The translations under genes were made by a program, and so were the position numbers. A stretch of 64,000 nt of DNA from Epiperipatus broadwayi (taxonomy: Eukaryota; Onychophora; Udeonychophora; Euonychophora; Peripatidae), in NCBI GenBank assembly GCA_028023455.1, contig JAQFVV010012671.1, forward strand, positions 190,001 through 254,000. The letters are read 5' to 3'. This document shows, piece by piece, positions 36,351-49,733 of the stretch (positions are counted from its first letter, which is position 1; each line of letters starts with the position of its first letter). The notes below the pieces were generated by a model. The model did no database searches and had not been told where the DNA came from. It saw only the letters and a program-made list of their open reading frames with translations.

Positions 36351-38874
36351 TAAATAATTTTTAAAATGTTTGATTTTTTTTTTTTTATTTCATGAAAATG
36401 ATTATATTTTCATGAAATTGATTATATTTTCTTAGTGTTATTGTTATTTATGCTATGTTAACTTTAAGGCAATATATATTGTATTTTAGCATTATATAGT
36501 AAGTTATTATAAAAATTGTATCTGCAACTAAATATATTAAAATTTAATACGACAACCATGGTAGTAAACAAGTTAAGTAATACTGATATTTAATACAAAA
36601 TCTCTTTTATTGGATGTGTAGAAATTTTTTTCTTCAAAAAATTAAATATTAATAGCAGATATAATTTTTTTAATGAAAGCTTATTTGAATTTTTTTGTTT
36701 GTTTTTTTTATTAAGTATGTAAATATTAATTTTTTTAATTAATTTAGTAAATGAATTACATTGGTTTAAATTATGTTTAATTTAAGAACATGTCTCACAA
36801 CTATTAACTACAAATTTGGCAAATCTGTTGTGCCACAACTATACATAATCTTTTCTATCTATTGACTATACTGTTTTATATTGAAAACTATGTATTATCT
36901 TTGCTTCTCTAACAATTGTTAAGAAGAAAATGTGTTACTTTTCTTATTTATTATTTTTTATATTTTACTTCACTATCATATGTTTATTTATATTTTATTA
37001 TAATTATGTATATGTATCAAACAGCAGAAAAATAGGATAATATTGGCAACAAAGAATCATAATCTTAACAATAATAAAACATTACTACAAATTGCACAGG
37101 GGAAAGTAATCATAAACTACTGCCTATATTCTATACTGAAAATTTTATGAACAGGCAGAAAACATTCACATAATCATTAGAAGTGAAGATAAATTAACAG
37201 TACTCAATAATAATGCAGAAACTTTATTTTCTTTAACAACAGACAAATAGAATCAAGTATAACTATTGCTCTGAATGAGGTTTCATATTCATAAGAAAAT
37301 ATTCTAATGAATAAATGGCAGTAAGTTAATAATATTTATGTTAAGACCTGCTAAGAAACTGAGGATTTCCAACCCAAAGTTAGACTATGCTTTTTAATAA
37401 TTACCTTTCCTATGAAATCCATTCATTTACATGACAATGGGTAGAGCTAATGTCAAACTAATTTATTTCAGTTTTGCTAAGTTTTTATTATTTCTTATGC
37501 TACCAAGAAAAAAAAAAGGCATCATTGAATCTAACTCTATATTATTAGTTAGGAGAAATGTAATACACCTCTATTTGAAAATGAGAAATTAGAGTTTAAT
37601 TTTTGAAAAAAAATTACAAGCTAGTCAACAACCTTTAAATAACTTGCTGCAGAGCAAAAGCCTCTTCAGGATCCCTTCCCAAAGAAATAGTGAAGACATT
37701 TTCCACCAGACTAGTTGTTTGCTGATAGGTGAAAATTTATCATTTTTCTTTCTTGTTTATCTTCATGTTAAAACTCCTATTTTCCAACAATAATTCCAGC
37801 TTATAAAATGACTATAAAAGAAATCCTAGCTTGCTTGGAAATTTTTATCCATCTAAAATCGAACTTAGATCACAGGGCATGGCAGGTATTTGTGTAACTA
37901 CTACATGAACTAGTGTATCATAAAAGCAATGATTAAGTTATTACTGAAACTTTTACATGGTATCTTCTCAACTTATTAAATCTTTTATAAACTAGTTTAG
38001 ATTAATTAATTTGAAAGTAGATAGCAATGAAATTAGAATTCAAGAAAAGTTCCGGGCTAGTTTTAAAAAAAAATCTTAATCTTATAGAATTTTATGCCAT
38101 TACAAAAATAAAAAAAAAGAGACTATGAAAACAAAATATCAAAGTTACTAAATATAAAATTACTAAAAAATATTAAATATGTATATTATTAAATAAAATT
38201 TGAAATAAATATTTTTAAAAAAAAAAATGAAATTAGCATATTAAGTAAATGAAGCAATAAAAACATATCAATAATAGGCAGGACAAAATCACTACATGAA
38301 ATAAAGTATTAAGAATTAAAACAAAAAACAACAATAAATCAAAGTGATGATCAGCAGACAAAATTTTGAATAAAAATTAAAAGCAAATTTGAGAACTTCA
38401 AATTCCTGCTTACTTTTTATCTTATTTTTATATAATCTAGCTTTGATTTTAAAAAAAAAAAAAATATTTTTTATTTTTATTTTTTTAAAAAAAAAGTTTT
38501 ACCCCCCCCCCCCCTAAAGCAACTTCACAAATATTGACAAAAACGATTTTCATCAGGCTTTCGTTTTCTTTTCTTTTTTTGGATAAAAAATGCAGAATTT
38601 TCTTTTTAAGAAAAATAAACTTTATAATTGGAGAATGATTGACTTAGTGATTAGAATAATTTACTAAAGAGCAAAAGTCCTAGTTCAATTCCTAACTAAA
38701 TAAAAATGATTTTTAAAAAATGCTATTGGAAGTAGTCTTGGTGGGCTTTTAATTCAGTTCAATCTGTCATAATTAGCTACCTAATGAAAATTATTAATGA
38801 AATAAAACTGTAAAAGATAAAATTCAGTACTATAAAAGAATGATAAGCCAAAAACTCAGTGCACATATTTATAT
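36351..38874. other. AT-rich sequence with no supported gene
   Basis: Features are limited to a 13-base C run (38502-38514) and a possible tRNA-like B box on the minus strand near 37866 (AAGTTCGATTTTAG). Confidence 0.4.
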
Positions 38875-40944
38875 TGTAACCGGGCGCCGTTCTATATATA
38901 ACCGAGATTACGGGCTTCGAAATAAACATGACATAGCGTAAGGCTTTATTTGTTTTCTTATATCGACAGTTATTCGCTATCCACATAAGGGGGCGCCAGA
39001 TACGATTATTTAAGTGGATTTTAATTACTCGCATCACCTTACATCATGTCAAAACGATTTCGAAGTCTAATCCCACCCACTAGCTCAAAAACTCCCAGCA
39101 TGGACCAATGAGGTTTCTCAAGGTCGTTACATGATTGTTTCGAGGACGACTCCTCCCGGAAAAGACGCATTGTCCGCTAATGAAAAATCAGCATGGTTTT
39201 CTAATTAGTCAACTACAGCATAAGATTTATTTATTGGTTGTCACTGACCAATGAGGTGGTTCGTTTACGCCCCGAACAATAGGCTTACAAGTTCATCCCC
39301 CCGATACATCGTATATAACATAATTATTTGACGTTTACTTCGATTGATTATAGACCCGCCCGCTCTTAAATCTATCTTAACTAAGGTTAAATAAGAAACA
39401 TCGTGACTTACGGCACGATGTTGACATAATTAATAAAGTAAATAAATTGAAAAGAAATTTAAATTTAACTAAATCTACTTCAAAGATAAGTCATTAAAGA
39501 ATAAATAAACTACGGTTTGAGTGTGTGTGAAAAGATTTGAGAAATGCTCGACTTGATTAGATATTGAACAAATTTATTAAATATGAAAAGAAAACATTAT
39601 TAATTGATTTATTACACACGCGCATAATTAACAGAGAATCATAATTAATCATAACATAATGTGAATAACGAGATAAAGTTCCTTTCTAATTGAGAAAATA
39701 TATTATCTTTCCTGAGCTTCACTTAGGTTCAAAGTTCATGTTTACAAAGTTCTATATCAAAGATAAATTATCATGATGAGGAAAGTTTCAAGATTTGTTT
39801 GTGCAAATTTATGTTGGTTAATTACGAGATTGCCTTACGAGTTTATAAATTGAGTGAGTGAACATAATATAAAACATATTTACCTAGGATTTGTCTTGGT
39901 TGCAACGAACGTCGATTGGTCTGGACGAGTTTGGGTATTTCACGGAACATTTCTATTCTTAGGAGCATTAACTTCACACGACGATGTTATCGAAATTTCA
40001 TAGCTTTGGAGATATTTCAGTAGCGGAGCGCCGATCAATCGCTGAAGGGTTTATTAGCCCCTCATGACAATCGACGCTCTTGGTATTAATTTCATAATGA
40101 TCATCTTAAATACTGAGGAATAAATCAAGCTAATTCAGAACAACTCTATTGTTAAAATAAAAGCATAAGCATCGGAATAAAATGAGCAGGTGATAACTCG
40201 GAATACAGAGAGTCGGAAAATAAAAATAACAACAGCAATGATAACGTATCAATCGAAATGAATCGAATCGAACCATTGAATAGGTTTTGACTGGTATTTA
40301 TAAGGGTTGGTCCATATCTTGGGATCCAATCTACCCCCAGAGTTCCCTACTCCTGGAGTTGTCGTTCAGGTCCGCGTTGGAGGTATCTGTGCACTCACTC
40401 TTTGTGCTAAAGGCAATATTTATTTTGAGACAATCTCATTTTGCAATCTCACTCAACCAACCTTATTCCTTCACACCTCGAATGCATGCGTGTGTGCGTG
40501 TGTTTTACCAGAACAATACAAGCTATATTAAATTTAGAAGTCGAGCATTTTATCTTTTCCTCAAATCTTTTCTATAAGTTTTATTCTAGCTAAAACTATA
40601 TTTCTAAAATAAACATTTTTAAATATCCCGTGGTGTTTTTGATTGACAATTCTATTTTACTATTTAGGAGAGCGTATTATATTTTATTATTTAGGAGAGC
40701 AAATTATATTTATTATTATTTTTTATTATCTAAAAGTTTTAATCATTTAATTAGACGTTTACCGTCTGTATTTTATCAATGTGTTTTATAAATGTATTTA
40801 GAGAGAGAAAAAAAACTATTACAAGTTACGAAAATAAATTATGAGTGTTTTAGGTTGCTTGCTGGTGTGTGTGTGTTTATCGATTTGTCCCGTTCTGATC
40901 TATGCTTCCTAGATTTAATACTGATGTAACGCTATCTCGTTACA
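38875..40944. mobile_element. Candidate solo LTR, about 2.07 kb
   Basis: A block of clearly higher GC and CpG content begins TGTAACCGGGCGCC and ends ATCTCGTTACA. The termini TGTAAC..GTTACA are inverted, as in many gypsy-type LTRs. It is flanked by ATAT on both sides (38871-38874, 40945-40948). Near its right end TGTAAC (40925-40930) repeats the terminus as a small hairpin. On the minus strand TGGCGCCC (38991-38998) resembles a tRNA-Lys primer-binding start, which could mean that the real LTR and internal boundary lies inside. The overlapping ORFs at 40287-40577 are unsupported. An alternative is a CpG-rich promoter. Confidence 0.45.
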
Positions 40945-41121
40945 ATATAGTATTTACCATCATCAAGAATGACGACTGTATTGTAAATGTTCTTTTGCTC
41001 AATGGCCAACATGCCACCAGAAGAACTATGTTAGGATATTTTACTTTACTTTTCATTTAAAAATAACCAGAAAAATCTGCTTACTGTTTAATAGTAACTA
41101 TGAACTGGCTTCCTAAAAAAA

Positions 41122-41615
41122 ACTTACTTTATTTAAGAAAACATCAACTATGAGGAAAATTTTCCAAGCTTTAATTTGGATATGAATTTCAGATCAGAAA
41201 TATGCAAGCAACAATTGCATTAACCAATAGATAGATGATGAGATTTTTCTCAAAAAAAAAAAAAAACAAACAAAAAAAAACACAGAGTATCCTTACTTTA
41301 TTTAAGAAAACATCAACTATGAGGAAAAATTTCCAAGCTTTAATTTGGATATGAATTTCAGATCAGAAATATGCAAGCAACAATTGCATTAACCAATAGA
41401 TAGATGATGAGATTTTTCTCAAAAAAAAAAAACAAACAAACAAAAAAAAACACAGAGTATCCTTACTTTATTTAAGAAAACATCAACTATGAGGAAAAAT
41501 TTCCAAGCTTTAATTTGGATATGAATTTCAGATCAGAAATATGCAAGCAACAATTGCATTAACCAATAGATAGATGATGAGATTTTTCTCAAAAAAAAAA
41601 AAAAAAACACAGAGT
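41122..41615. repeat. Tandem repeat, three copies of a 170-bp unit
   Basis: Copies start near 41122, 41291 and 41461. Each contains CTTACTTTATTTAAG, GCAAGCAACAATTGC and AGATAGATGATGAG, and ends in an A-rich tract with CACAGAGTAT. They are nearly identical apart from poly-A length, so the amplification is recent. Confidence 0.92.
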
Positions 41616-41639
41616 ATCTTCAATAATCATTCTACTGTA

Positions 41640-42423
41640 ATGCAAAAAAATAAAATAAAATAAAATAATTATTTTACTATCATTAATAAACTTTTTAATA
41701 AGTTGATAAATCACTTCTAAAATATTTGAACTTAAATGTAAATATTTATAAGGATTACAAGCTGGCTAATTAATAAGATCTCTAACTGAATTACTTTTTA
41801 AAGCAGTAGCAGAAATGGAAAAAACAATGACACAACTTAGGCAATATAAAAGCAGGAAAGTTTTCAGGGTGGAAGGTAATTAATTAGTGCAGTATTTCAT
41901 ATGTTTATATAAAAATTAGCTTTAATGACAAATAGATTTAACTATAATTCCAAATACAAAAAACGGAATAAAAACTAACTTACTGAATCCATCTGATTAA
42001 AAACTAATTATTGAATCCATCTGATAATTGTATATACTTCGTAATTGAAGTGATTAGTCTAGTTGTATTAATAATTATTGGTTATTATTAATAATAATCA
42101 AATAAAACAGTCAAAGTAATTTTTAAAATATATCCCATAAACTGGCAATTTTTAATAATTCCTGACTGTTAACAGTAAATTTTATAAATTACAATATGTT
42201 AAGTTTGCGACTACAACAGTAAATTTAATCAATTTCAATACATTATGTTTGAAGCTTCTCCATCATCCAGAAAAAAAAAAATCATATCGTGTTCTTGCCA
42301 ACCATTCACTTAGTGCTGATTACTATATTATTGGAAGAGATTGGTTTTTATTTACATCTATCGCTAATGTGACTAGCATATTGTCTTTAAGTTTTCATTA
42401 ATTTTATGTTACCCATAAAGATA
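41640..42423. other. AT-rich spacer
   Basis: A short (AAAAT)n tract near 41647 and nothing else. Confidence 0.4.
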
Positions 42424-43695
42424 ATGGAGGATTTAGACATAATGAAGAAATAATTTAATGATCAAATGAATAATTTGAAATTGAAAAAGGCAAAAAATCA
42501 TCAGACATTTACAAGAGAAGAGTATTATTCATTTTTGCTAAACATTAAAGAAAACAAAAAAAAGATTCCTGGCAAATCATCTGCAGAATGCCAAGAGTTA
42601 TCAAGATATGATATTATTAAAAAATTGGAAGTGTTAAAAAACTCATTCCAACAGTTAAAAATGAAAAAAAAAAAAATGAAACAATTATATATTACACATT
42701 TTTGGAAGAAAATTATCAATTAATTCATGAGATCCATATTGCAATTGGTCATGTGGGGCAAAACAGAATGATGAATAAGCTTAAGGCAAAGTATAAGAAC
42801 ATTATAGTAGAAATTGTTATTTAAATCTTTGTGAACTCTGCCAAAAGAAATTAAGCATTCCCAAAACAGGGCTCATTGTGAAATCAATTAAAAGCAGTCA
42901 ATTCAAATCAAGATGTCAAGTTGATGGCAATTATAAATTTATAAAGGTTTATCAAGACCATCTTATTAAATTTTTGTTCAATCAAGAGCTTTAAAATCAA
43001 AACCTACTGAGGAAGTTGCTTATCAATTATTGGATACAATTACAATATCTGAAGCACCATGCATCTTGCAAAGCAAAAATTACCAAGAATTTACAAACAG
43101 AATTAGTGAAGAAGCCTGTGGAATGAACTTAAAAATCATTCATGAAAAACTGAGATATAAACTCACAAAGCTCAGTTGAAAGAGCAAATCAAGACATTGA
43201 AAATATATTATCTATCTGACTTAAACACAACTAAATGGATGAAAGGATTAAAACTCATTCAATTTATGAAAAATAGAGCCCATCATTCAGGAATAAATCA
43301 CACTCCATATGAAGCTATGTTTGGTTGTAAATCACTATTGAAGATCTTGGGATGATATTAAAAGATCAATCCAATAATGATGGCGAACTCCGAGAAAAGC
43401 CTCAAAAGAGGATTTCTATATTACAGCAGCAAATAATGATTATGTGAAGGTGGAAGAAAATGATTCAAGTGAAGACTTGCAGTTAGTAACTGTTGAGGAT
43501 CCAAACAAAAATAGAAATGGAAGTATTAGTCAAATCATAGATCAAACACATTTGTCTGAAATATTGCCAAATGACAAGGAAGATAATAAAGGAAAAAATA
43601 TTGGCAGCATTGACAATAGTGAAAATTCCAAAGAAGATTCCCTTTCTCACATGATGAAATCTGCAAAAAAAATCCAAGAAGCTCGAAACTGCTAA
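42424..43695 (+). pseudogene. KRBA2/SCAND3-like integrase pseudogene
   Basis: A degenerate copy of the DDE integrase found in KRAB-A domain-containing protein 2-like genes, which are multicopy in many invertebrates. From 42424 the plus strand reads MEDLDIMKK, a stop, FNDQMNNLKLKKAKNHQTF and then TREEYYSFLLNIKE (42535). A zinc-region trace follows. The core retains GKSSAECQELSRYDI, CQVD (first catalytic Asp region), EEVAYQLLDT, and APCILQSKNYQEF, where the second Asp is Lys. SVERANQDIE (43173-43200) and YEAMFGCKS (43308-43334) follow. The final open stretch to 43695 is acidic and Ser-rich. Several frameshifts and stops make it non-functional. It could be a mobile element copy or a dead host gene; no terminal repeats were found. 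Confidence 0.75.
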
Positions 43696-46527
43696 GCAAA
43701 TGTAAAAATCAAAAATTCTTTATAATTCTAAATGCCACAAAAGTTCTTCATGCAAAAATAAATAATTTTGTAATGTAATTTTATATATAAATAGTTTGTA
43801 ATTGTTTGTAATTTTATAAAAATATAGAATTTTTATCTAATTAAATTTTTCCTATTTCTTTTGTATTCCTTATTTGTATAATTTTATTTAATTTGTATGT
43901 CATAATTTTGTGCAATTTACTTTTTCTTTTGGTTTCTTAAATAAGTTTTGTTAAGAACTTATTTATGTGATAAATATTGTATGATTGTTGTAATAAAAAA
44001 GAATAAAATGATAAATAATACAACAGTAAATAAAAAATTACTAAATATTAAAATAATACACAAAAATATTATACAATATATTTTTATTACATTTATCAAA
44101 CTTTAATAGTAATTATTACTAATTACCAGGTCAATGCGATTTATATGTATTATTTATCACTTTGATGAAAAGACTCAACAATTGAAAATAACCAGTAATA
44201 ATTAATATTTATCAGATTTATTACAAGAACAATAATATATATATAACAAAATGAATTAATTATCTTTTATTATTTATTTAAAATGAAAATAAGGAAGTCA
44301 TTACTATACTGAAATTTGGTTAAAAAATTAAACGTTTATAATAATTGAAATAAAAACAAAAATAGGATTATCACTTTAGAAGTGCTGTCTAAAAAATATG
44401 TTTGCTTCATAAAACTAATCTGATTTCTCAAATTATTCTAACAATTTGCAGTTAAGAATTATCCATGCAGAATAATAATTGGACCAAAAGAATCACATGA
44501 TGTGAGACATTCCCACCAACATGCTTAGGAATATATTCTAGTTAATCAATGGTTTCACAAGACTAAAAAAGCTTCAAATGAATGAAAAAAGTTTAAACGA
44601 TGATTCATTCAATCATATAACATACTCAGCTAACTCCTGTTTGAGTCTTCATTATTTTCACACTGCAATATTCACATAAGAAAGCAATAGCTATGACATC
44701 TTGGTCATAAATATTCTGCTTTATAAAGCTCATAAAGTCAAGATGTGTGTTGATTACTGCAATAATTTGTTTTCTGTAGTCCTGTATTTATTGGCTATAA
44801 TCCTTAATAAACTTTATTAGTCACTCTCAATAATTATAGATTTTTGGACACAGTAGTTTCTAACAATTTGATATTTTTTGATTCATGTGAGAAAGATCTA
44901 ACATAATATTGCCATATGACATCAAAAGTCTAATTTAACAATCACATTACTCTACTATTCCTGTTTAAAAACCTATTTATTAAACTAAAACTTAGTAGCA
45001 CAAATGAATATGGGATCAAGTAAGTCCTGAAAACACTAAGCTTAAAATTTTTTCAAAATATATAGCTTCACTGATGTGCGTTTAGAGCGCAGCATAAAAA
45101 TAAACTAAAACTAATAAATAAAATAATAAAATTATATATAGTGCAAATTTTCTGCAGAAATATACATATCCTTTAGATTCTTGAGTATCAAATTTTAAGG
45201 CAACGCACTAAGAGAGCTATTCTGTGACAGAATACTTTTATATATATATATTTTAATTTCTATATCGTAAGTTGAAAAAAACACTGCTTATAAGAGAAGT
45301 CATGTGGCATTTAAACACAATCAATAGACTGAAATAGAGAAGCTATGAAAGTGACAGACTAAAAAATACTCACCAACCTTTAGTTTTTAAGGTTTGCCAT
45401 TTTACTATTGTACTAAACCAGGGATGGCTCATGGGTGAAAATGACTTACTAATAGAAATTAAAATATAAAATATTCAGCTCCACTTCAAGATGTTAGAAT
45501 TGAATTGAAGCTTTAATATTTCATAAACAAAATAATATTAAATACAACTGAAAACAAATACCATATGAAAATACATCATAATCTTCAGGAAGATAACTCA
45601 TTTTCAAGTTTATGACTTTGGGAGTAAATAATAAATAGAAAACTTTGTTATCTATTATTAAAATAAAGGTGGAGATTATTTAAAATATATACCATAAAAT
45701 GTATCTTAGCAACTGAAATATTTCTTATGCGACATTGATATAAAAATCAATACAAAATGTAAATATATATCTGCAATATTGTGGAAGCAACTAACTACTC
45801 TTCATGCATGCTCTAAAATTGACAATAAATAAAGTCTAATTGTAAGCCAAATAAAAAGACATTAACACAAATGTAGAAGAGAATTTTCCTAAAACCAATT
45901 TTGTGAGCCTTGAATTGTTTTAGGATATGATTCAAAATTTGGCTATTATATAGCATTTTATAGCTTATTTAAATAACAAGTCAATAGAGAGTGCTTAAAT
46001 GTTCTCTTTTATAATAATATATATTTATACAATTAATTGACACTATAAATTTGAAATGATTTGCAACATTATTAAATCTTCAATATAACATCTTAATATT
46101 GTCATTTTCTATATTTTCAACTTTAATTTTCATGTCATTACATTATTTTAAAATGAGCAAATTCTGTAGGATATATGTTTTGGATCAATAACCATTTTAT
46201 CAAATGCTTTTGAAGTTACAGTCAATTCACATATGTAGCAAGATTGAAACATGTCCTGTAGCAAATGGTAAAAATAGGCAATAGAGTAAAAAAGAAAATA
46301 AGCTAGATGTCCAGTGAAGACTTAATATCATTCCCAAAATCATTTCACACATGTATGTTGTACTGTTTCAGAGATATTTTAAAAATAAAGCTGGTGTGAC
46401 CTTATAAGTTTTTTTAACCACACTAAGTAGTTAAAAGAATAAAAAAGTATAATTATTTTTTTTGTTTTTTTTACTATTTGTTTAAATTAATGTAATAATA
46501 AGTAAAAGTTCACACATTTATTATGTA
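43696..46527. other. AT-rich sequence, no gene
   Basis: Nothing recognised on either strand. Small palindromes such as TTCTGTGACAGAA near 45218 are the only structure noticed. Confidence 0.4.
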
Positions 46528-46877
46528 ATTAGATGTGATATGTTGGACTATTTCCATCATCTATGAGTTAATGTTGAATGTATTGAAAATTTTAAACTTT
46601 GTTTAAACTTTCCAAATACAAACAACTTGTTAGTAATAACACACAAATAGACAATACAGGTTAGCAATTATATGTTTCGAGTAGTATTATTCTCCACTCT
46701 TCTTCAAGTGTTGCTGGCCTATATGCACAATTGTGTAATTACTAACCTGTGTTGTCTATTTGTATGTTATTCACTAACAAGTTGTTTGTATTTGAAAAGT
46801 TTAAATAAAGTTTAAAATTTTCAATACATTCAACATTAACACATAGATGATAATAGTCCAACATATCACATCTAATA
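46528..46877. repeat. Foldback element E
   Basis: Arms of about 144 bp (46528-46671 and 46733-46877) pair almost throughout, including AGATGTGATATGTTGGACTA and AATACAAACAACTTGTTAGT. The 60-bp loop read on the minus strand (46669-46716) gives CTTGAAGA, GAGT..ACTC and GAAA, a hammerhead-like order with one extra T in the core. Confidence 0.7.
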
Positions 46878-49733
46878 ATATACCATCATTACAAACCTTC
46901 AGATATTTACTATGTATGATCTTAGCATTCATAAAGAAAAGGGTTAAATTTTTTTTGGTAGATGAGAGGGAGGGAGCTTTTGACAAAAAATTTATTTTTA
47001 TTTGGAGAGAACTTTAATATCCTCATTGGAAAGAACTTCTGGATTATTTTAAAGTATGAATAAATTTATTTAACAGCCGTCAAAAAAATTAAGCTGATTT
47101 GAATAACAAAAATAATTTGTGGAGTTTAAAAAACATCTAAAATGAAAAACTCCACAGTAGTTGAAAATTTCCTATCCATGGAATAAAAACTTTTACTACT
47201 TCACTAGTCAAAGCTGTAATTATGTAGCTTTCTTCAAGTTCCAATTTAAGAAGTGTCTTAAATCATGGAGAATTAAAACTTATTATCTGCCATCCTTCCC
47301 ATTTCTCCTTAGTCATGAATGCATAATCTGGAGAACAATTCAAGAAAATACAGCAAGTAAAGCAACTATCTTATGGGTCAATTTTTTTTTCCTTAAAAAA
47401 AAGGGGGTAGAATCCAAATTTAATCAAGTATTAAATTAAAATCTAATGCTATGATAAATTTATTTTAATAAAATTAAGACCTGCAGATAAAATAAATCAA
47501 TAATAATATTGCAAGCAAATATTAAAGTTATCATTTAATGTTATCCTTTTTTTTTTAAATATATATATATGTATTTTTTTATATCTTTCTTAACATAATA
47601 CCATATTACTTTGAATATAATATGTACCTGAATTTAAGATGCAGTAGGACTTTTAAGCTCGAAAAATTGTAAAAAAAATTTTTAAATGATTTTATTAAAA
47701 AATAAGAAACAATTTATTTATTTAAATAGAACTAATATAAATGAAATAGGCTCACTTAATTTATTGCAAATTTTCTTCAGACATACTTTCACTTTTTACA
47801 ACTTCACTTTCCTTGAATTCTCATCTTCACTATTCCACTAGATACATCATCTTCAGGCTATTTAAATCATTAGCAATGCAACATTTTAAGAAAGATTTTT
47901 TTAATAAATTTCTTCAGGTATATCTTTCCAAGACTGCAAACCCCACTCAAAATTATATATATATTGTTTGCATTACAAAGTCTTTTTTAGTGAAATACCA
48001 TATCATTTTTTTTTTCCAAAGCAAAAAAAAATTTTAAATACAGTATTGACATTTAGTGTTACCAGTAAATCTTTTTCTTTTGATTAAAAACGGTTTCTAA
48101 AATGCAAATCAATAATTTGCCAGATTATTAAAGTAAACAAAAGTTTTAAAAAATAAATTTCTCTTTATAATTGGCAAAAATAATCTATAGAAGCCAATAT
48201 AAAACATATTTTTATAATCCAATTACAAATTGCACCCATACCTCATTGATTTTTCTCAATTTGTTCTCATGTAAAAGTAAATTTTTCTCTTAAAATCTGA
48301 ATTATTCTTCTAAAATAATTAATATTTTCATTAATATTTTCTGAAAAAATTATATATGTGTAAAAAATTATTCTAAAACATATGTTTTCACTTTGAAAAT
48401 CATCGGAATTATCAAAATAGTTTACAGGCTCTCTTGTGTAGAAAACAAAAAATAACCAGTCAGAGTGAAGCCAGCTTTTTATCTCATTGTTGTATTCATT
48501 TATTAGTTGTAAAAAAATTCTAAATGCTAGTCAGTATGATTTTCTCGATAAAATAACAGTAAAATCTGCAAAATAATGTTAAAAGTAGCAGTTTGAGAGA
48601 GTTAAAGCCATTTATGAAATTAATCCAAAAAATATTGACATTTAATGTTAAATATTTTTTGATACTTTGTAGAAGCTGTATGACAAAAGTTCGGCAGCCA
48701 TGTTTGCTTTAATTATCCATTTATAGGGGCATCAAAAAAATCTTGCAAACAATATGGTTGATTATATTTAATATTACTTTTTTAATATGGTTCTAAAACA
48801 CAAAAAAAAATATATACAAAAATACAGATGATTATAATTAAAGAAAATTTAATATAAATAACAAAAAAAAAAGCTGATCAAAGCAAGTATGTTGGTGGAC
48901 AGAAATCCTTAGTAACATGCATCATTGCCATAAATATGTTATCTTTATACAGTCAGCATAACAAATTCTGCTAAATAGGAATTGATGAGTTGTCTTGCAG
49001 TTCCCCTATGCTTTTTGTTTCTTCTGTCATTGGAAGATCACAAATTTTAATCATTTTCACAAAAAAAAACAAAAAAACAAATAAAGTAAAAAGCTCAAAA
49101 ATAATATTACACTACACATAATAAAATTTCCCTCAATAATGATAATATTCACAATGTTCATATGCTATCATATACATAAAAAAAATATTAATTATATGTT
49201 GTAAAATTGAATCTATAAGCCATTTAGTAATATTTTTTAAAGGTAACAGTAACTTACAATTCATTTTCTTAATATTGTTTAATTTTATTAAGTAACATTG
49301 TTTGGCAAAATATTTTTGAGAAAATAAATACAAACAAGTTGAAGTCCCTGAAAATAAATAACTAAAACAAATACAGGTAGCGAACTTCTGTCGTACAGCT
49401 TCTACAAAACATTTTTTCTTTTGATTAAAAGATTTAATGTGCTATTTTGCACAGAGATATCAACCATCATGAGTGCATGTAAAGCATAAAGCAAAGATCT
49501 GCAGAAATAAGATGGTAAAAATTTTACATTCAAATTTAAGATATACCCCTCTTTTACTGATCCAAAATTTGGAAAAAAAGTGTCAGTCAGTAATTTTTTT
49601 TAAACACTAAAATGTGTAGAATTAAAATTCTTTTATTATTTATATAATTAAATAATAATTATGATTGCTTTGTATTGTATGCAAGCATATTAAAGCTTAT
49701 AATTTAAATGCAAGCTAATTAAATGAATTGTCT
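46878..49733. other. AT-rich sequence, no gene
   Basis: A 92-codon ORF at 47161-47439 and a 74-codon ORF at 47813-48037 resemble nothing known to me. Homopolymer tracts are frequent. Confidence 0.4.

Noticed and set aside
41122-41630. Repeat array considered as CRISPR-like
   Set aside because: The 170-bp units are directly adjacent with no unique spacers, and the DNA is eukaryotic.
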